Source: Myxococcales bacterium (GTDB lineage Bacteria > Myxococcota > UBA796 > SXON01). From it: a DNA stretch of 64,000 nucleotides. The stretch's first letter is position 1. Each line of letters starts with the position of its first letter. This document shows, in pieces, positions 20,788-29,818 of this stretch. The position numbers and the translations under genes are program-made. The notes beneath the pieces are model-generated. The model was not told the DNA's origin, searched no databases, and worked only from the letters and a program-made list of their open reading frames with translations. Location of the stretch: NCBI GenBank assembly GCA_009692585.1, contig SHYX01000003.1, positions 116,918 through 180,917 of the forward strand. The letters are read 5' to 3'.

Positions 20788-21641
20788 CTCGCGAGGTGCG
20801 GGCCCTGCTCGTCGTGATCTTGATCTTCGCCGTGGGCGCCGTCGGCTATCGGGTGCTGTTCGGTGCCGATCCCTCCGAACGCTTCCGCGTCGTGACCGTG
20901 GCCGGCGATGTGCAGCATCAACACGCGGGTGGCGCGACAGGGCCCGCGCTGGCCGGCGCCGCCCTCGAGACCGGCGATCGCATCCTGTCCGGGGATGGCG
21001 GCCAGGCGGTGCTCGGGCTCGGCGGCGGGTCCCGGGTGACCGTCGACGCGTTGTCGTCGGTGACGGTACTGGGAATCACCGACGATGGCGTTCGTGTCGA
21101 GCTCGAGGAGGGCCGGGTCACCGCCACGGTGAGGAAAGGGGGAGGCAGCGTCGGCGTCGTGAGCAACGGGCGTGAGTTCGGCGCGGGCGATGGCGACTTC
21201 ACCGTCGCGCGGGATGCCGACGGCACGGTCGCGGCCACCGTCGAGCGCGGCGCCATCGGGATTTCCGGCGTGGATGGCGTGGGAGAGCTCAGCGCGGGCG
21301 AGGACCTCATCGTGCCCGTCGACGGCTCGCCGCTCCGGGCGCCCGCCTCCGAAACGCTGTTGTTGCAGGTCGCGTGGCCGTCGGCGGGGCGCGAGCGCGA
21401 GGTCGCGATAGCGGGCCAGACCCAGCCCGGCGCCACCGTGACGGTCACCGGAGGCGCCGGCCCCGTCCTGGTGAAGGCCCGCAGGGACGGGCAGTTCTCG
21501 GCGAGGGTGACCCTGTCCGAGGGGAACAACGCGCTACGCGTCAGCGCGACCTCGATCCTCGGCCGGACCGCCGAGGTCGCCGCGGCCGAGCTGCTCCTCG
21601 ACACGACGGTCCCCCGCGTCGGCGTGACGCTGGAGTTCTGA
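20784..21641 (+). CDS. FecR-domain protein with membrane anchor and Ig-like C-terminus
   Basis: The ATG overlaps the kinase stop (ATGA), so the two are translationally coupled. The N-terminal helix 'ALLVVILIFAVGAVGYRVLF' anchors the protein, and the rest faces the periplasm. Residues about 35-185 fit a FecR domain ('GDRILSGDGGQAVLGLGGGS', 'VELEEGRVTATV'), followed by an Ig-like or glucodextranase-type domain to the end. Classical FecR proteins regulate ECF sigma factors; no sigma factor is present here, and the partners are two histidine kinases. It may act as the ligand-binding or sensory component of this operon (inference). Confidence 0.8.
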   Translation: MTREVRALLVVILIFAVGAVGYRVLFGADPSERFRVVTVAGDVQHQHAGGATGPALAGAALETGDRILSGDGGQAVLGLGGGSRVTVDALSSVTVLGITDDGVRVELEEGRVTATVRKGGGSVGVVSNGREFGAGDGDFTVARDADGTVAATVERGAIGISGVDGVGELSAGEDLIVPVDGSPLRAPASETLLLQVAWPSAGREREVAIAGQTQPGATVTVTGGAGPVLVKARRDGQFSARVTLSEGNNALRVSATSILGRTAEVAAAELLLDTTVPRVGVTLEF

Positions 21642-21695
21642 CCGACGGCGACCATCGTGCAACGGGGAAAACCGCGCGCAGACCCGGCGTGGGCC

Positions 21696-22160
21696 CTACT
21701 CGGCGTCGCCCACGTCCGGGACGCTGGTCTTGGCTGAGGTGAGGACGCGCGGGCCACCCTGCGACGTGGCTGAAGGAAGGTCGATCGGCTCGATCTCCGC
21801 GACCGGCGGGGTCGAGGTGCGCAGTCCGGCCAACGGCTCGACCCGCGGCGAGGGGGTGTCGGGGCTCGGCGGACCCGGCGGCGGCGCCGACTTCGGGGCT
21901 GGAGCCTGCCGCCCACGAGGAAGGGCGCGGTCCGCGCGCTCCCGCCGCAGCTGGGCTTCCTGCGCCTCCTCCATCAAGGTCAGCCGAGCCGTGGTCGACG
22001 AACCGCGGAGCGGCGCCGCGCCGACCTCTCCCAGGGCGGCGGGAGCTTCCCGCTTGCGTCGGGTGCCGAGGAGCCCGGCGATGCCCACCACCAGGACGAC
22101 GGCGAGGCAGCAACAACCGCAGCCGAGCGCGGGCATCATGCCGATTCCGAAAAAGTCCAT
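21696..22160 (-). CDS. Small single-pass membrane protein, hypothetical
   Basis: The ATG at 22160 gives 'MDFFGIGMMPALGCGCCCLA', a Cys-rich start leading into one transmembrane helix ('VVLVVGIAGLLG') and then a basic, Pro-rich cytoplasmic tail of about 120 residues with a short charged helix ('LMEEAQEAQLRRERADRA'). No family is recognised. It converges with the FecR-like gene and diverges from the next membrane protein. An upstream in-frame start at 22190 is possible but would precede the membrane helix by ten non-conserved residues. Confidence 0.55.
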   Translation of the reverse strand: MDFFGIGMMPALGCGCCCLAVVLVVGIAGLLGTRRKREAPAALGEVGAAPLRGSSTTARLTLMEEAQEAQLRRERADRALPRGRQAPAPKSAPPPGPPSPDTPSPRVEPLAGLRTSTPPVAEIEPIDLPSATSQGGPRVLTSAKTSVPDVGDAE

Positions 22161-22220
22161 CCAGGTCCTCGCGCCGCCGCGGAGTAACACTCAACCTGGG
22201 GAGTGATAAGCCGGCGACGC

Positions 22221-22814
22221 ATGCACCTCCCCCCGCCCCCGGACCCCTTCGTCGCCCTCCTTCTTGATGGGCGGCTGCCCGCGTTGCTCGTCGGCATCGT
22301 GCTCCTGGGCTGGGGGGAGCGGATCTACGGCGTGCTCGTCGTCGCGCCCGGCGTGCTGGCGGGCGTGTACCTCGCCGCCTGGGCACAACCCCTCTTTCAC
22401 TTCGACGCCATCACGCTCCTGGTGGTCACCGTGGCGTTGGCGGCGGCGGGCGCACTGCTCTGCCACTTCGTGGCCGCGATGGCGGTACGGGCAGCTGGCG
22501 CCGGGCTCTTCGCCGCGCTCGCCTGGTTCGCGCTGCCACTGGCCCAATCGGGCCCGGTGCCGTGGTGGGTGCCGCTGGTGGGAGCGGCGCTGGGCGCGCT
22601 CGTCTTTCCCGCGCTCTACAAGATCGCGCTTCGTCCGCTCACCGCGCTGGTGGGCGCCTGGAGCATCGCCTGGGCGGTGAAGCACCCGGGCAACCCCTAT
22701 GTCGTCCTGGCCCTCGCCGCGGCCGGGACGGCGGTGCAGGTGGCCCTGGCGGGGACCGGCAGGGGCGGCGGGGACGCGCCCGCGAAGAAGATCAGCAAAG
22801 GGAAGAAGACGTGA
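22221..22814 (+). CDS. Polytopic membrane protein (DUF4203/TMEM198-like)
   Basis: Almost 200 residues consisting of about seven hydrophobic helices with many Gly and Ala, and a short basic tail 'PAKKISKGKKT'. Small-residue-rich helices with 'GVYLAAWAQPLF' and 'GALLCHFVAAMAVRAAGAGLFAALAW' recall the DUF4203/TMEM198 fold, but this is a weak resemblance. ATG 22221 was chosen; a GTG at 22203 in the same frame is an alternative. Its stop abuts that of the clostripain-like gene with no gap (convergent). Confidence 0.6.
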   Translation: MHLPPPPDPFVALLLDGRLPALLVGIVLLGWGERIYGVLVVAPGVLAGVYLAAWAQPLFHFDAITLLVVTVALAAAGALLCHFVAAMAVRAAGAGLFAALAWFALPLAQSGPVPWWVPLVGAALGALVFPALYKIALRPLTALVGAWSIAWAVKHPGNPYVVLALAAAGTAVQVALAGTGRGGGDAPAKKISKGKKT

Positions 22815-24065
22815 TCAGTCGGTCACGTAGCTCCGCATGAGCTCGCCCCAACGGGTGTCCTGGGACCACGTGGCGCCGGCGCCCTCAGTGTACAGGTCGA
22901 TATACTCGGAGTCGGGGTCGAACCACACCGTCAGCCCCGAGGCATAGCCGTAGTCCTCACTGCCGTAGGGCTGCGGAACGGCGGTGGCAACGCTGTCGCG
23001 GAGGGCGGCGCCCAACGGACCCAGCACCGGGTCGCCGGCGGCGTCAATCACGGCGCCGAGGTCGCCGAGGTCGAGGTACCAGTTCTTCCACACCGCGTCG
23101 GCGCCGCGGGTGGTCCGCCGGTAGGCGAAGAACGGAGCCTTCAACGCGTCATCGGCGAGCACCGCCCCGGCCAGGGCATCGAGCGCGTCGTCGAGTTGGC
23201 CAAGCTGGTCCAGATCGGTGGCCGAGTGGGTGTTCTCCAGGCCGACCTCCACCGCACCCCGGGACATCTCGTCGGCGAGTGCCATCGGTGTAGTGGCTGG
23301 ATTATCACGAAGATACCTCAGAATCAACTCGTACTGGAACCCCGCGAAGCCGACGGTGGTCTGCGCGGCGGACATCGCACTGGCGTAGGGCACCATGCTG
23401 TGCGCCACCTCCCAGGAGGCCATGTTGCAGGCATCGAACCCGACCACGTCGAAGCGACCATCGGTCGCGACACTCACCGCGAGGGCCGCGGCCACCTCGC
23501 CCTCGGCGAAGCTCATCTCCGTGCCGCTGGTGTCGTCTGAGCCGATCATCGGGGGCGGCGCGGCGGCGGCGTCCGCTTCCCGCGCCTGGATGCCCCACCC
23601 GTCGCCATGGTCCCAGAAGATGAGCACCCGGTGCTCCGCCGGGTAGTTGGTGCTGGCCCACTCCAAGAAGGCGGCCAAGGTCTCCGGCGCGCCCATGTCG
23701 AGCTCGCCGAGGTCCTCGAGCACGGGGCTGGTCACCGTCTTGGGGTCGGCGTCCTGACCCATCCGGTACCGCCGCGTCCCGGTCCAGTCGCCGTCTTTCT
23801 TCGAGTACCCATCGATGCGATCGGCCTGCACCAGGACCTCCACGCCGTCACCCGAACCGGTCAGCTCCAGCTCGTTGAGGTCACGGGTCACCCAGTCTTC
23901 CAGGTCGTTGTCCCCGACCAGATAGACGAGGAACTGCCAGCCGCCCTCGGCGCTGTCACCGGTGTCCTGGTCCCCGGTGTCCTGCCCCGCGGACTCGTCC
24001 GGCTCACCGGCGGGATGGCCTTCGGGGACCGACTCTACGCACGCCAGGATCAAGGAGAGGATCAT
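22815..24065 (-). CDS. Clostripain-like (peptidase family C11) lipoprotein
   Basis: The 416-residue protein starts 'MILSLILACVESVPEGHPAG', a lipoprotein signal (lipobox LILAC). It continues with an Asp-Thr-Gly linker ('GQDTGDQDTGDS') and a C11 peptidase fold beginning 'WQFLVYLVGDNDLE'. The catalytic pair is visible: His153 in 'FWDHGDGWG' and Cys213 in 'GFDACNMASWEV'. C11 enzymes cleave after Arg or Lys and are often self-activated and calcium-dependent. It would act at the cell surface. The long upstream in-frame extension is a shadow of the opposite strand, so ATG 24065 is preferred. Confidence 0.88.
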   Translation of the reverse strand: MILSLILACVESVPEGHPAGEPDESAGQDTGDQDTGDSAEGGWQFLVYLVGDNDLEDWVTRDLNELELTGSGDGVEVLVQADRIDGYSKKDGDWTGTRRYRMGQDADPKTVTSPVLEDLGELDMGAPETLAAFLEWASTNYPAEHRVLIFWDHGDGWGIQAREADAAAAPPPMIGSDDTSGTEMSFAEGEVAAALAVSVATDGRFDVVGFDACNMASWEVAHSMVPYASAMSAAQTTVGFAGFQYELILRYLRDNPATTPMALADEMSRGAVEVGLENTHSATDLDQLGQLDDALDALAGAVLADDALKAPFFAYRRTTRGADAVWKNWYLDLGDLGAVIDAAGDPVLGPLGAALRDSVATAVPQPYGSEDYGYASGLTVWFDPDSEYIDLYTEGAGATWSQDTRWGELMRSYVTD

Positions 24066-24186
24066 CGACCGATAATAACGGCAAACGGCGACACTGGCGC
24101 TCAAGTTCGCGTGGATTGGACCCATCTCGGAGGACGCTCGCGGGTCTCCTGGCCGATGCCCCCGAGGCGCCCAGCAGTTCCACCGG

Positions 24187-24471
24187 GTGTTGGCGGTCGG
24201 CCGCCGGTGGCCAGGCAAGGACTTCGGCTCGCGGGTCCAGGCCTGGGCCGAGGCGCGCGCCCACATTCCCGACCTCGAGTTCGACATCATCGGTGCGCAG
24301 GGGCTGGTCGAGCCGACGCCGCCCGGGTTCCAGTTGTGGCCGACGTGCGCTTGGCGCGAGGCCATGCACGCGATGCGTGCGGCCGACCTCGTGGCGCGGG
24401 CCGACCTCGTCGTCGGCGCCGGCGGGAACGTCCAAACCCTGCGACCGGTGCACGACCGACGGATACGGTGA
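24187..24471 (+). CDS. Short ORF resembling a glycosyltransferase fragment, possibly truncated
   Basis: From GTG 24187 the frame reads 'LAVGRRWPGKDFGSRVQAWA', 'IPDLEFDIIGAQG' and 'AMHAMRAADLVV'-like helical segments with strong GC3 bias, so it is or was coding. The composition recalls the C-terminal half of a GT-B glycosyltransferase, but no donor-binding motif is complete. The stop lies four bases before the ATG of the next gene, which suggests real translation coupling. Upstream (24066-24186) nothing convincing is seen, so it may be a 5'-truncated gene. Confidence 0.4.
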   Translation: MLAVGRRWPGKDFGSRVQAWAEARAHIPDLEFDIIGAQGLVEPTPPGFQLWPTCAWREAMHAMRAADLVARADLVVGAGGNVQTLRPVHDRRIR

Positions 24472-24475
24472 GACC

Positions 24476-26077
24476 ATGCCGCCTCATGACGAGGTCCCCC
24501 TCGATCTCGATCTGCTCGGCAAGGTCGGCACGTTCCTGCTCTTCACGGCCGGGCTGAGCGCCGTCTTCGCCGGCGGACAGGTCTGGTGGGTCGTCACCTT
24601 CCGCGACCCGTGGCAGGCGGCCATCCCGGTCATGCACGCCGCCACCGGGGCCGCCGCGATCTACGTGAGCACGCAGCTGGCGTATCCGCGCCGCTGGGCG
24701 CTGTTCGGTGCGCTGGTCCTGCTGCTGGGACTGGCGTTTGTGGCCGGCATCTGGGGTGGGTGGCTGATGTGGAACGGGATGTTCTCGGCGCTGGCGGTCT
24801 TTGCGCCGAGCTGGGCGGTCGTGGCGTTGCCCATCGTCGGGGTCAGCGCCCCCGGCGTGCTGAGGGTGGCACGGGCACGCGAGGCGGCCGACCGCGAGAC
24901 CAGCCGGTTGACGACCGAGGCGTTGGCGCCCAGCGGCTACGGCTTCTTCCGCGAGCCGCGCGCGCAGAGCCGGTGGATGCTGCCGCTCCTGTACGCCGTC
25001 GCGGCGCTCCCGATCGGCGGGTTGGTGCTGGCCATGGCCTATCCGGAGGCGTTCGAGCGCGCCCAGGTCCGGTGCGGCGGGCTTCTGGCCGGTCGCAGCC
25101 CCTTCGGCAGCGGATTCGTCGAGACGCCGACGGCGTTCCCGTACGCCGGGAGCCCGCTGGAGTGGTACCTGGAGTACGAGGCGACGTGGACGCCGCTGGA
25201 CCGGCAGCTGGTGTTGAGGATGGCGGACGGCGTGGCCGACGACGTCGCCTGGGCGCTGGCCAGCTACACCGGGGAGGCCGATCCCGTCGTCGCGGAAATG
25301 GCCTTGTGGACCCAGGGCGATGCAAAACAACTCCCAACCTGGATCGCGTCCTCTCTGCGCCGACACGGGGTCATCGCCTACCCCGAATCCTTGTTCTCGC
25401 GCAGCTTCGACCCGGAGATGCACGCCCTGCCCGAAACGGTGCACCTCGACTGCGACCAGCTCAGCTACGTCTTTCTTCACATCGCGCGGCGCCTGGACCT
25501 CGACATGAAGGTGCTTCCCGCCGTGCAGCACACCTACATCCGGTACGACGGCCCCGCCGGGGAGCCGTCGCTGTACATCGAGACGACCTCAATCGCCGCC
25601 CCGCGGCAGCGCGACCGTCACGGCGAGGCGGTGCCCGCGACGCTCGGCGAGGGTTTCTTCATCGAGGAGGACCACTACCCCTCCGGCCGCGGCGGCAGCT
25701 GGGCAACCGAGGAGGTGGTCGCCGCGGCCGGGCTCTACCAACCGTGGACTGAGCGCGACATCCGCGACAACATCGTCGCCAACGTCGTCGTCGGCATGGC
25801 GAGCCTCGGCAGGGACCTGTACCCGGCCGAGCCCGACGCGCACGTCGTCGGCACCAGGAGCATCGTCCTGGTCAGCAACCTGTACCGGTGGAACACCGAC
25901 CAGGCGGAGGCAGCGCTGGATGGGGGACAGCGCGCGGACGCCGAGACCTACGCGCTGCGAGCGCGGCAGCTCCGGGCCGATCACCCCGGTCTGGTGATCT
26001 ACGGGCGCACCCCCGAGGAGGATGTACTCACGACGATCGCGGCGACGGGGGCAGACGCGATGGAGGCGGTGGAGTGA
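24476..26077 (+). CDS. Membrane protein with transglutaminase-like domain
   Basis: The N-terminal 230 residues contain about six hydrophobic helices in two groups, for example 'GTFLLFTAGLSAVFAGG' and 'ALFGALVLLLGLAFVAGIWG'. The C-terminal soluble part includes 'HLDCDQLSYVFLHIARRLDL', then 'QHTYIRYDG' and 'LYIETTS', a Cys-His-acid order and spacing like papain-fold transglutaminase-like proteins. Residues after that have a weak TPR-like helical tail. It may cleave or cross-link envelope proteins (inference). The start is ATG 24476 with no strong ribosome binding site, probably coupled to the preceding ORF. Confidence 0.6.
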   Translation: MPPHDEVPLDLDLLGKVGTFLLFTAGLSAVFAGGQVWWVVTFRDPWQAAIPVMHAATGAAAIYVSTQLAYPRRWALFGALVLLLGLAFVAGIWGGWLMWNGMFSALAVFAPSWAVVALPIVGVSAPGVLRVARAREAADRETSRLTTEALAPSGYGFFREPRAQSRWMLPLLYAVAALPIGGLVLAMAYPEAFERAQVRCGGLLAGRSPFGSGFVETPTAFPYAGSPLEWYLEYEATWTPLDRQLVLRMADGVADDVAWALASYTGEADPVVAEMALWTQGDAKQLPTWIASSLRRHGVIAYPESLFSRSFDPEMHALPETVHLDCDQLSYVFLHIARRLDLDMKVLPAVQHTYIRYDGPAGEPSLYIETTSIAAPRQRDRHGEAVPATLGEGFFIEEDHYPSGRGGSWATEEVVAAAGLYQPWTERDIRDNIVANVVVGMASLGRDLYPAEPDAHVVGTRSIVLVSNLYRWNTDQAEAALDGGQRADAETYALRARQLRADHPGLVIYGRTPEEDVLTTIAATGADAMEAVE

Positions 26078-26096
26078 GGGGGCCCGCGCCCTGAGA

Positions 26097-26564
26097 CTAC
26101 ATCACCCGTGGCGGCATCCGGTCCAGGAGACCCTCGACGCTGCGGCGGATGTCATCGCGACTGCTACGATACTTGAAGATCCAACTTCCGTAGGGGTCGC
26201 CGAGCTCCATCATCCCGCCGAAGGTGCCCAGGAGCTGGACCTTGCTGTCGGCGGCGGGAAACTCGGCGCGGATGAGCTGGGCGTGACGGAGCTCCATCAC
26301 CAGGATGCGGTCGGCCCAGGCCACGAGCTCGGCGCTCATCGGTTGGCTTTTGTGTTGGGTCAGGTCGCCACCCAGGTCCTTGATGGCGCGCTGCGAGTTG
26401 GGCGCGGCATCGTCGCCGGTGCGCGCGTGGGTGCCCGCCGACCGCGCCTCGACCCACCACCCGCGCTGCACGGCGTAGAGTCGGGCCAACTCCTCGGCCA
26501 TCGGCGACCGGCAGATGTTGGCGGTGCAGACGAAGAGCAAACGGTGCGGAGCGGGCGCGGACAT
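26097..26564 (-). CDS. Low-molecular-weight protein-tyrosine phosphatase
   Basis: The 155-residue enzyme has the P-loop C-x5-R-S at residues 13-20 ('VCTANICRSPMAEEL'), in which Cys13 is the nucleophile and Arg19 binds phosphate. The general-acid loop is 'LGDPYGS'. It ends with a short basic helix. Such phosphatases act on tyrosine-phosphorylated proteins or on exopolysaccharide regulators (Wzb-like) or arsenate. Without a partner BY-kinase or ars genes nearby its substrate is open. It is 20 bases downstream of the permease gene and probably co-transcribed with it. Confidence 0.9.
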   Translation of the reverse strand: MSAPAPHRLLFVCTANICRSPMAEELARLYAVQRGWWVEARSAGTHARTGDDAAPNSQRAIKDLGGDLTQHKSQPMSAELVAWADRILVMELRHAQLIRAEFPAADSKVQLLGTFGGMMELGDPYGSWIFKYRSSRDDIRRSVEGLLDRMPPRVM

Positions 26565-26584
26565 CGACTGTACCGCTAACCGCC

Positions 26585-28384
26585 TCACCCGACGACGATC
26601 AGCCGGATGTGCTGGGGAAGCAGGCGCAGCAACTCGCCGATGAACTTGCCGCGCAGGGTCGCCCACAGGAAGTTGCGCTGGGTCGCGCCGATCACCACGG
26701 TGTCGCACCGCAGCGCCTCCGCGGCCTCGGCCACCGACTCCGCCGCCGAATGCGACAACGTCCAGACCGCGACGCAGCGGACGCCCATCGACTCGATGGC
26801 CAAGGACGCCGCCTCGAGCACGGTGAGCCCCTCGGGCGTCGGGTGGGCGAGTTGGGGGTAGAAGAGTCCGGGCACCTCATCCACGTAGATGGCGTAGACC
26901 CGATCGAGGCCGCGACTACGCGCCCGGTCCACGGCCTCCTTGAAGATCTTGCGGGTGGCACCACGACTCGCGACGAGGACGTTGTTGGGACCCGTCGCCA
27001 TCAGCGCCGCAGTGGCCTTGTCCAGGGTCAGGAACGAGGTCTCGGTGACATCGACCTCGCGCGGGGGCGACAACCGGGGGATCGACTCGATCAGGCGGTC
27101 CAACCGACCGGACCGCGTCATCCACGCCAGCAGCATGCCGAGACCGGCGAGGCCGCCGCCGAAGGCCGTCGCCATAGGCTTGGCGACCAGGTTCACCCCG
27201 AAGGCCAGCGCCACCAGCACCGACGTGGCGATGCCCAGCACCATCGCGAATCCCCGCTTCCCGTCTCGCCACCGGAGGATGTCCATGCCCACACTGGTGA
27301 GGATGAATGCGCCGAGCAGGCCGAAGGCGTACAGCTCGCCGAGCAGCGCCAAGCTGCCCTTGGCGAGCACCAGGATCAGCCCGGGCACCGCCACCGACAG
27401 GATCACGGCCCGGTAGGGCGTCTGGTAGCGGTGCGAGAGTGCTCCCAGCGCCGCGGGCAGCAATTGCCGTCGTACTAACGCCATCATTACGTGGTAGTTC
27501 CCGATGATCGCGGTGTTGGCCGCAAAAAGGAGCAACGACGACGCGCTGAGCACGACCGCCAACTCGAGCCAGTCGCCGCCGACGGCGGCCCCCAACTCGG
27601 AGATGAAGCGCTCCGACTCGTGGTCCTTCACCGCGGGCGACAGGACCAACGTAGAGAAAAAAGTAAGGAACGGCGCGGTGATCAGCATGCTGGCCACAAC
27701 GGCCACCATGCCCTTTCGCGGCGTCTGGTTGAGGTCCCGCATCGCCGGCGACAGCTGCGAGATGGACTCGAGCCCGGAGAACGCCAACCACGCACCGGAA
27801 TAGCCGACGAGCATCTGCCAGGGCGTGAGCTCGGGGAAGCTGGCCAGCTCGTCGAGGAAGTGTCCCCACAGCCCCGGTGGCGCATTGATGAACACGGCGA
27901 CGATCACCGCCACATCGACGACCATCGCCGCCAGGGCGAGCCCGAGGCTGACCATCGCACCCTCTTTGATGCCGACGATGTTGAGGATCCCGAGCAGGCC
28001 CAGGGCCACCAGCGTGGCGGGAAGGACGTTCCCGCCGAGGTGCACCACGCTGTCGATGTAGTACAGACCCGAGATCGCGCTGATCGCAACTGTCAAAAAG
28101 TAGGCCACCATAATAAGTTGACCGCCGAGCCCACCCCACCAGGGGCCCGCCGCGGCATCCGCGACCGACACCACGCCGCCCCCACCGGGGAAACGCCGGG
28201 TGACGTCAACGTACCTGATCGCCAAGAATATAAACGCAACTAACGTAGATACAACGAAGAATCCTGCCCGGTCCCCGGCGGTTCCGTACAGGATACCGGG
28301 CACGTAGTAGACCGAGGTGCCGATGTCGCAGAAGACCACAGCCCAGACGAGGAGCCAGCCGATTCGACCCGTGCGCTGCGACAT
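26585..28384 (-). CDS. APC-superfamily permease with C-terminal universal-stress domain
   Basis: The 599-residue protein has about twelve hydrophobic helices in residues 1-425, with an amino-acid-permease-type start ('FCDIGTSVYYVPGILYG') and 'GYSGAWLAFSGLESISQLSP'. A cytoplasmic domain from about residue 455 then resembles universal stress proteins: 'NNVLVASRGATRKIFKEAV', 'YAIYVDEVPGLF' and 'CDTVVIGATQRNFLWATLRG', the last near the nucleotide-binding G-x-T-x-R position. It probably moves amino acids or amines across the inner membrane, with the USP part regulating it. ATG 28384 has GAGG at a good distance. Confidence 0.82.
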   Translation of the reverse strand: MSQRTGRIGWLLVWAVVFCDIGTSVYYVPGILYGTAGDRAGFFVVSTLVAFIFLAIRYVDVTRRFPGGGGVVSVADAAAGPWWGGLGGQLIMVAYFLTVAISAISGLYYIDSVVHLGGNVLPATLVALGLLGILNIVGIKEGAMVSLGLALAAMVVDVAVIVAVFINAPPGLWGHFLDELASFPELTPWQMLVGYSGAWLAFSGLESISQLSPAMRDLNQTPRKGMVAVVASMLITAPFLTFFSTLVLSPAVKDHESERFISELGAAVGGDWLELAVVLSASSLLLFAANTAIIGNYHVMMALVRRQLLPAALGALSHRYQTPYRAVILSVAVPGLILVLAKGSLALLGELYAFGLLGAFILTSVGMDILRWRDGKRGFAMVLGIATSVLVALAFGVNLVAKPMATAFGGGLAGLGMLLAWMTRSGRLDRLIESIPRLSPPREVDVTETSFLTLDKATAALMATGPNNVLVASRGATRKIFKEAVDRARSRGLDRVYAIYVDEVPGLFYPQLAHPTPEGLTVLEAASLAIESMGVRCVAVWTLSHSAAESVAEAAEALRCDTVVIGATQRNFLWATLRGKFIGELLRLLPQHIRLIVVG

Positions 28385-28477
28385 GCTACCTCGACGCCGC
28401 TCCGGGGGGCCCGGGAGGTAGACGCCGCGGCGTTCTACACCCCTGCTCCCCTCCGGGCAACTCCGCCCAGGACCCGC

Positions 28478-29812
28478 TTGTCGCACCGTCCTTCCGAACT
28501 GCTCTCCTCCCTCGATCGTCGACTGTGGCGTGACCTGGGCTTCGCGGACCCGGAGCCGGCGCTTTTGCGAATGTTGCCGATGTTGGTCGTCGCCTGGTCC
28601 GACGGCAAGCTTGGCAGCGCGGAGGAGAACCTGATCAGGGATCGTGCGCGGCCCCTGCCGGCCCACCTGCGTGAGTGGGTGCACCAGCGCCTCGCCTTCC
28701 CACCGGGGCCGTATTTCCGGTGCCAGGTCTCCCATCTGCTGGCGTTCATGGCGGCCACCTGGTCTGCCGACCAGGACCGGGACGGCCTTCGCGACTGGAC
28801 TGAGACCGGAGAGCGCTGGGCCAGCGAGATCATCGCCGATCAGGGGCTCTTCCGCCGGCTTTTCGGCGGCCTTCAGCGCGAAAGGGCCGATCTCAGCGCC
28901 CTCAACGAGGCGATGCACGAACACGGCATCTACGTCTCCGACCGCATCTGGGCGCTCGCCCGCGGCGCCCACGCCGAGGCCGAACCCGAGCGAATCGTAG
29001 TCACGCACAACGAGGAAATCGGGGTCCATCAGGCCCTGGGGCTCACCTTCGCCGGCGAGGGCCAGCACCTCGCGGTCGGAACGATGCTGGCGCTCACGCG
29101 CGACGAAGACCTCGACACCCGCGCCGTCGAGGCCCTCTTGGGCCAGAGCCGGCACCTCCGCGAGAACGAACGGTGGGTACTCCTGGGCAACGAGTTCTTC
29201 AACAACGCTCGACCGCTCACGGACATGCAACGCACCGCTCTCGCCGCCGAGATGCAGAAACGGTGCGGCGGTGCCTTCGAAGCGTGCACCTTCGCCGAGC
29301 TGTCCTACCTCGAGGACGCGCTGGCGCGCGATGCCCGGTGGGTCTCGTGGGTGTCCGGCCAGGTCGAAGAGCTCCGCGTCGATCGCGAAACCGTGGTGCG
29401 CGCGCAGATTCCCGGCACGTTTTCGGCGCCACGCGCCCGCGTCAAGGCCCAGGTGGCGCCGGCCCTGGTCGCGGGCCCGCCGGGCCTCGGCTTCCGGGTC
29501 CTGGACATCGACGCGCCCGGCGCCAACCTCCGGCTCGCGACGCCCGCCATCGAGCGCGAGCCCGCCACCCGGGAGACGGTGCAGTGGATCTCCCGCTTCC
29601 TGCCCGCCATGTGCGACCCATGGACGCAGCTGGTGCTGGATGTCGAGGGCCCGCGTTGGGTCGCGGAGGTGCTCCCGGAGATGGCAACGGCGCCCTCGGC
29701 CACGCGGGAACCGTTGATGCCGGGGCGGGCGCTGCTCGTCCCGCCGTGGGTGTGGTTCCGGGCGGCCGAAGCGCTCGGCGTGCGGGGACCACAGAAACAG
29801 AACGGGGGATAG
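28478..29812 (+). CDS. Hypothetical protein with TerB-like N-terminal helix bundle
   Basis: A 444-residue soluble protein of unknown function starting at TTG 28478. Residues about 25-60, 'LRMLPMLVVAWSDGKLGSAE', show the Ala/Ser-Asp-Gly turn with downstream Glu typical of TerB-like domains. The middle and C-terminal parts are mixed alpha/beta with no recognised motif and end 'GVRGPQKQNGG'. It is followed after six bases by a response-regulator gene, so the pair is probably one transcript. It diverges from the APC permease across a 93-base gap. Confidence 0.55.
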   Translation: MSHRPSELLSSLDRRLWRDLGFADPEPALLRMLPMLVVAWSDGKLGSAEENLIRDRARPLPAHLREWVHQRLAFPPGPYFRCQVSHLLAFMAATWSADQDRDGLRDWTETGERWASEIIADQGLFRRLFGGLQRERADLSALNEAMHEHGIYVSDRIWALARGAHAEAEPERIVVTHNEEIGVHQALGLTFAGEGQHLAVGTMLALTRDEDLDTRAVEALLGQSRHLRENERWVLLGNEFFNNARPLTDMQRTALAAEMQKRCGGAFEACTFAELSYLEDALARDARWVSWVSGQVEELRVDRETVVRAQIPGTFSAPRARVKAQVAPALVAGPPGLGFRVLDIDAPGANLRLATPAIEREPATRETVQWISRFLPAMCDPWTQLVLDVEGPRWVAEVLPEMATAPSATREPLMPGRALLVPPWVWFRAAEALGVRGPQKQNGG

Positions 29813-29818
29813 TCACCC

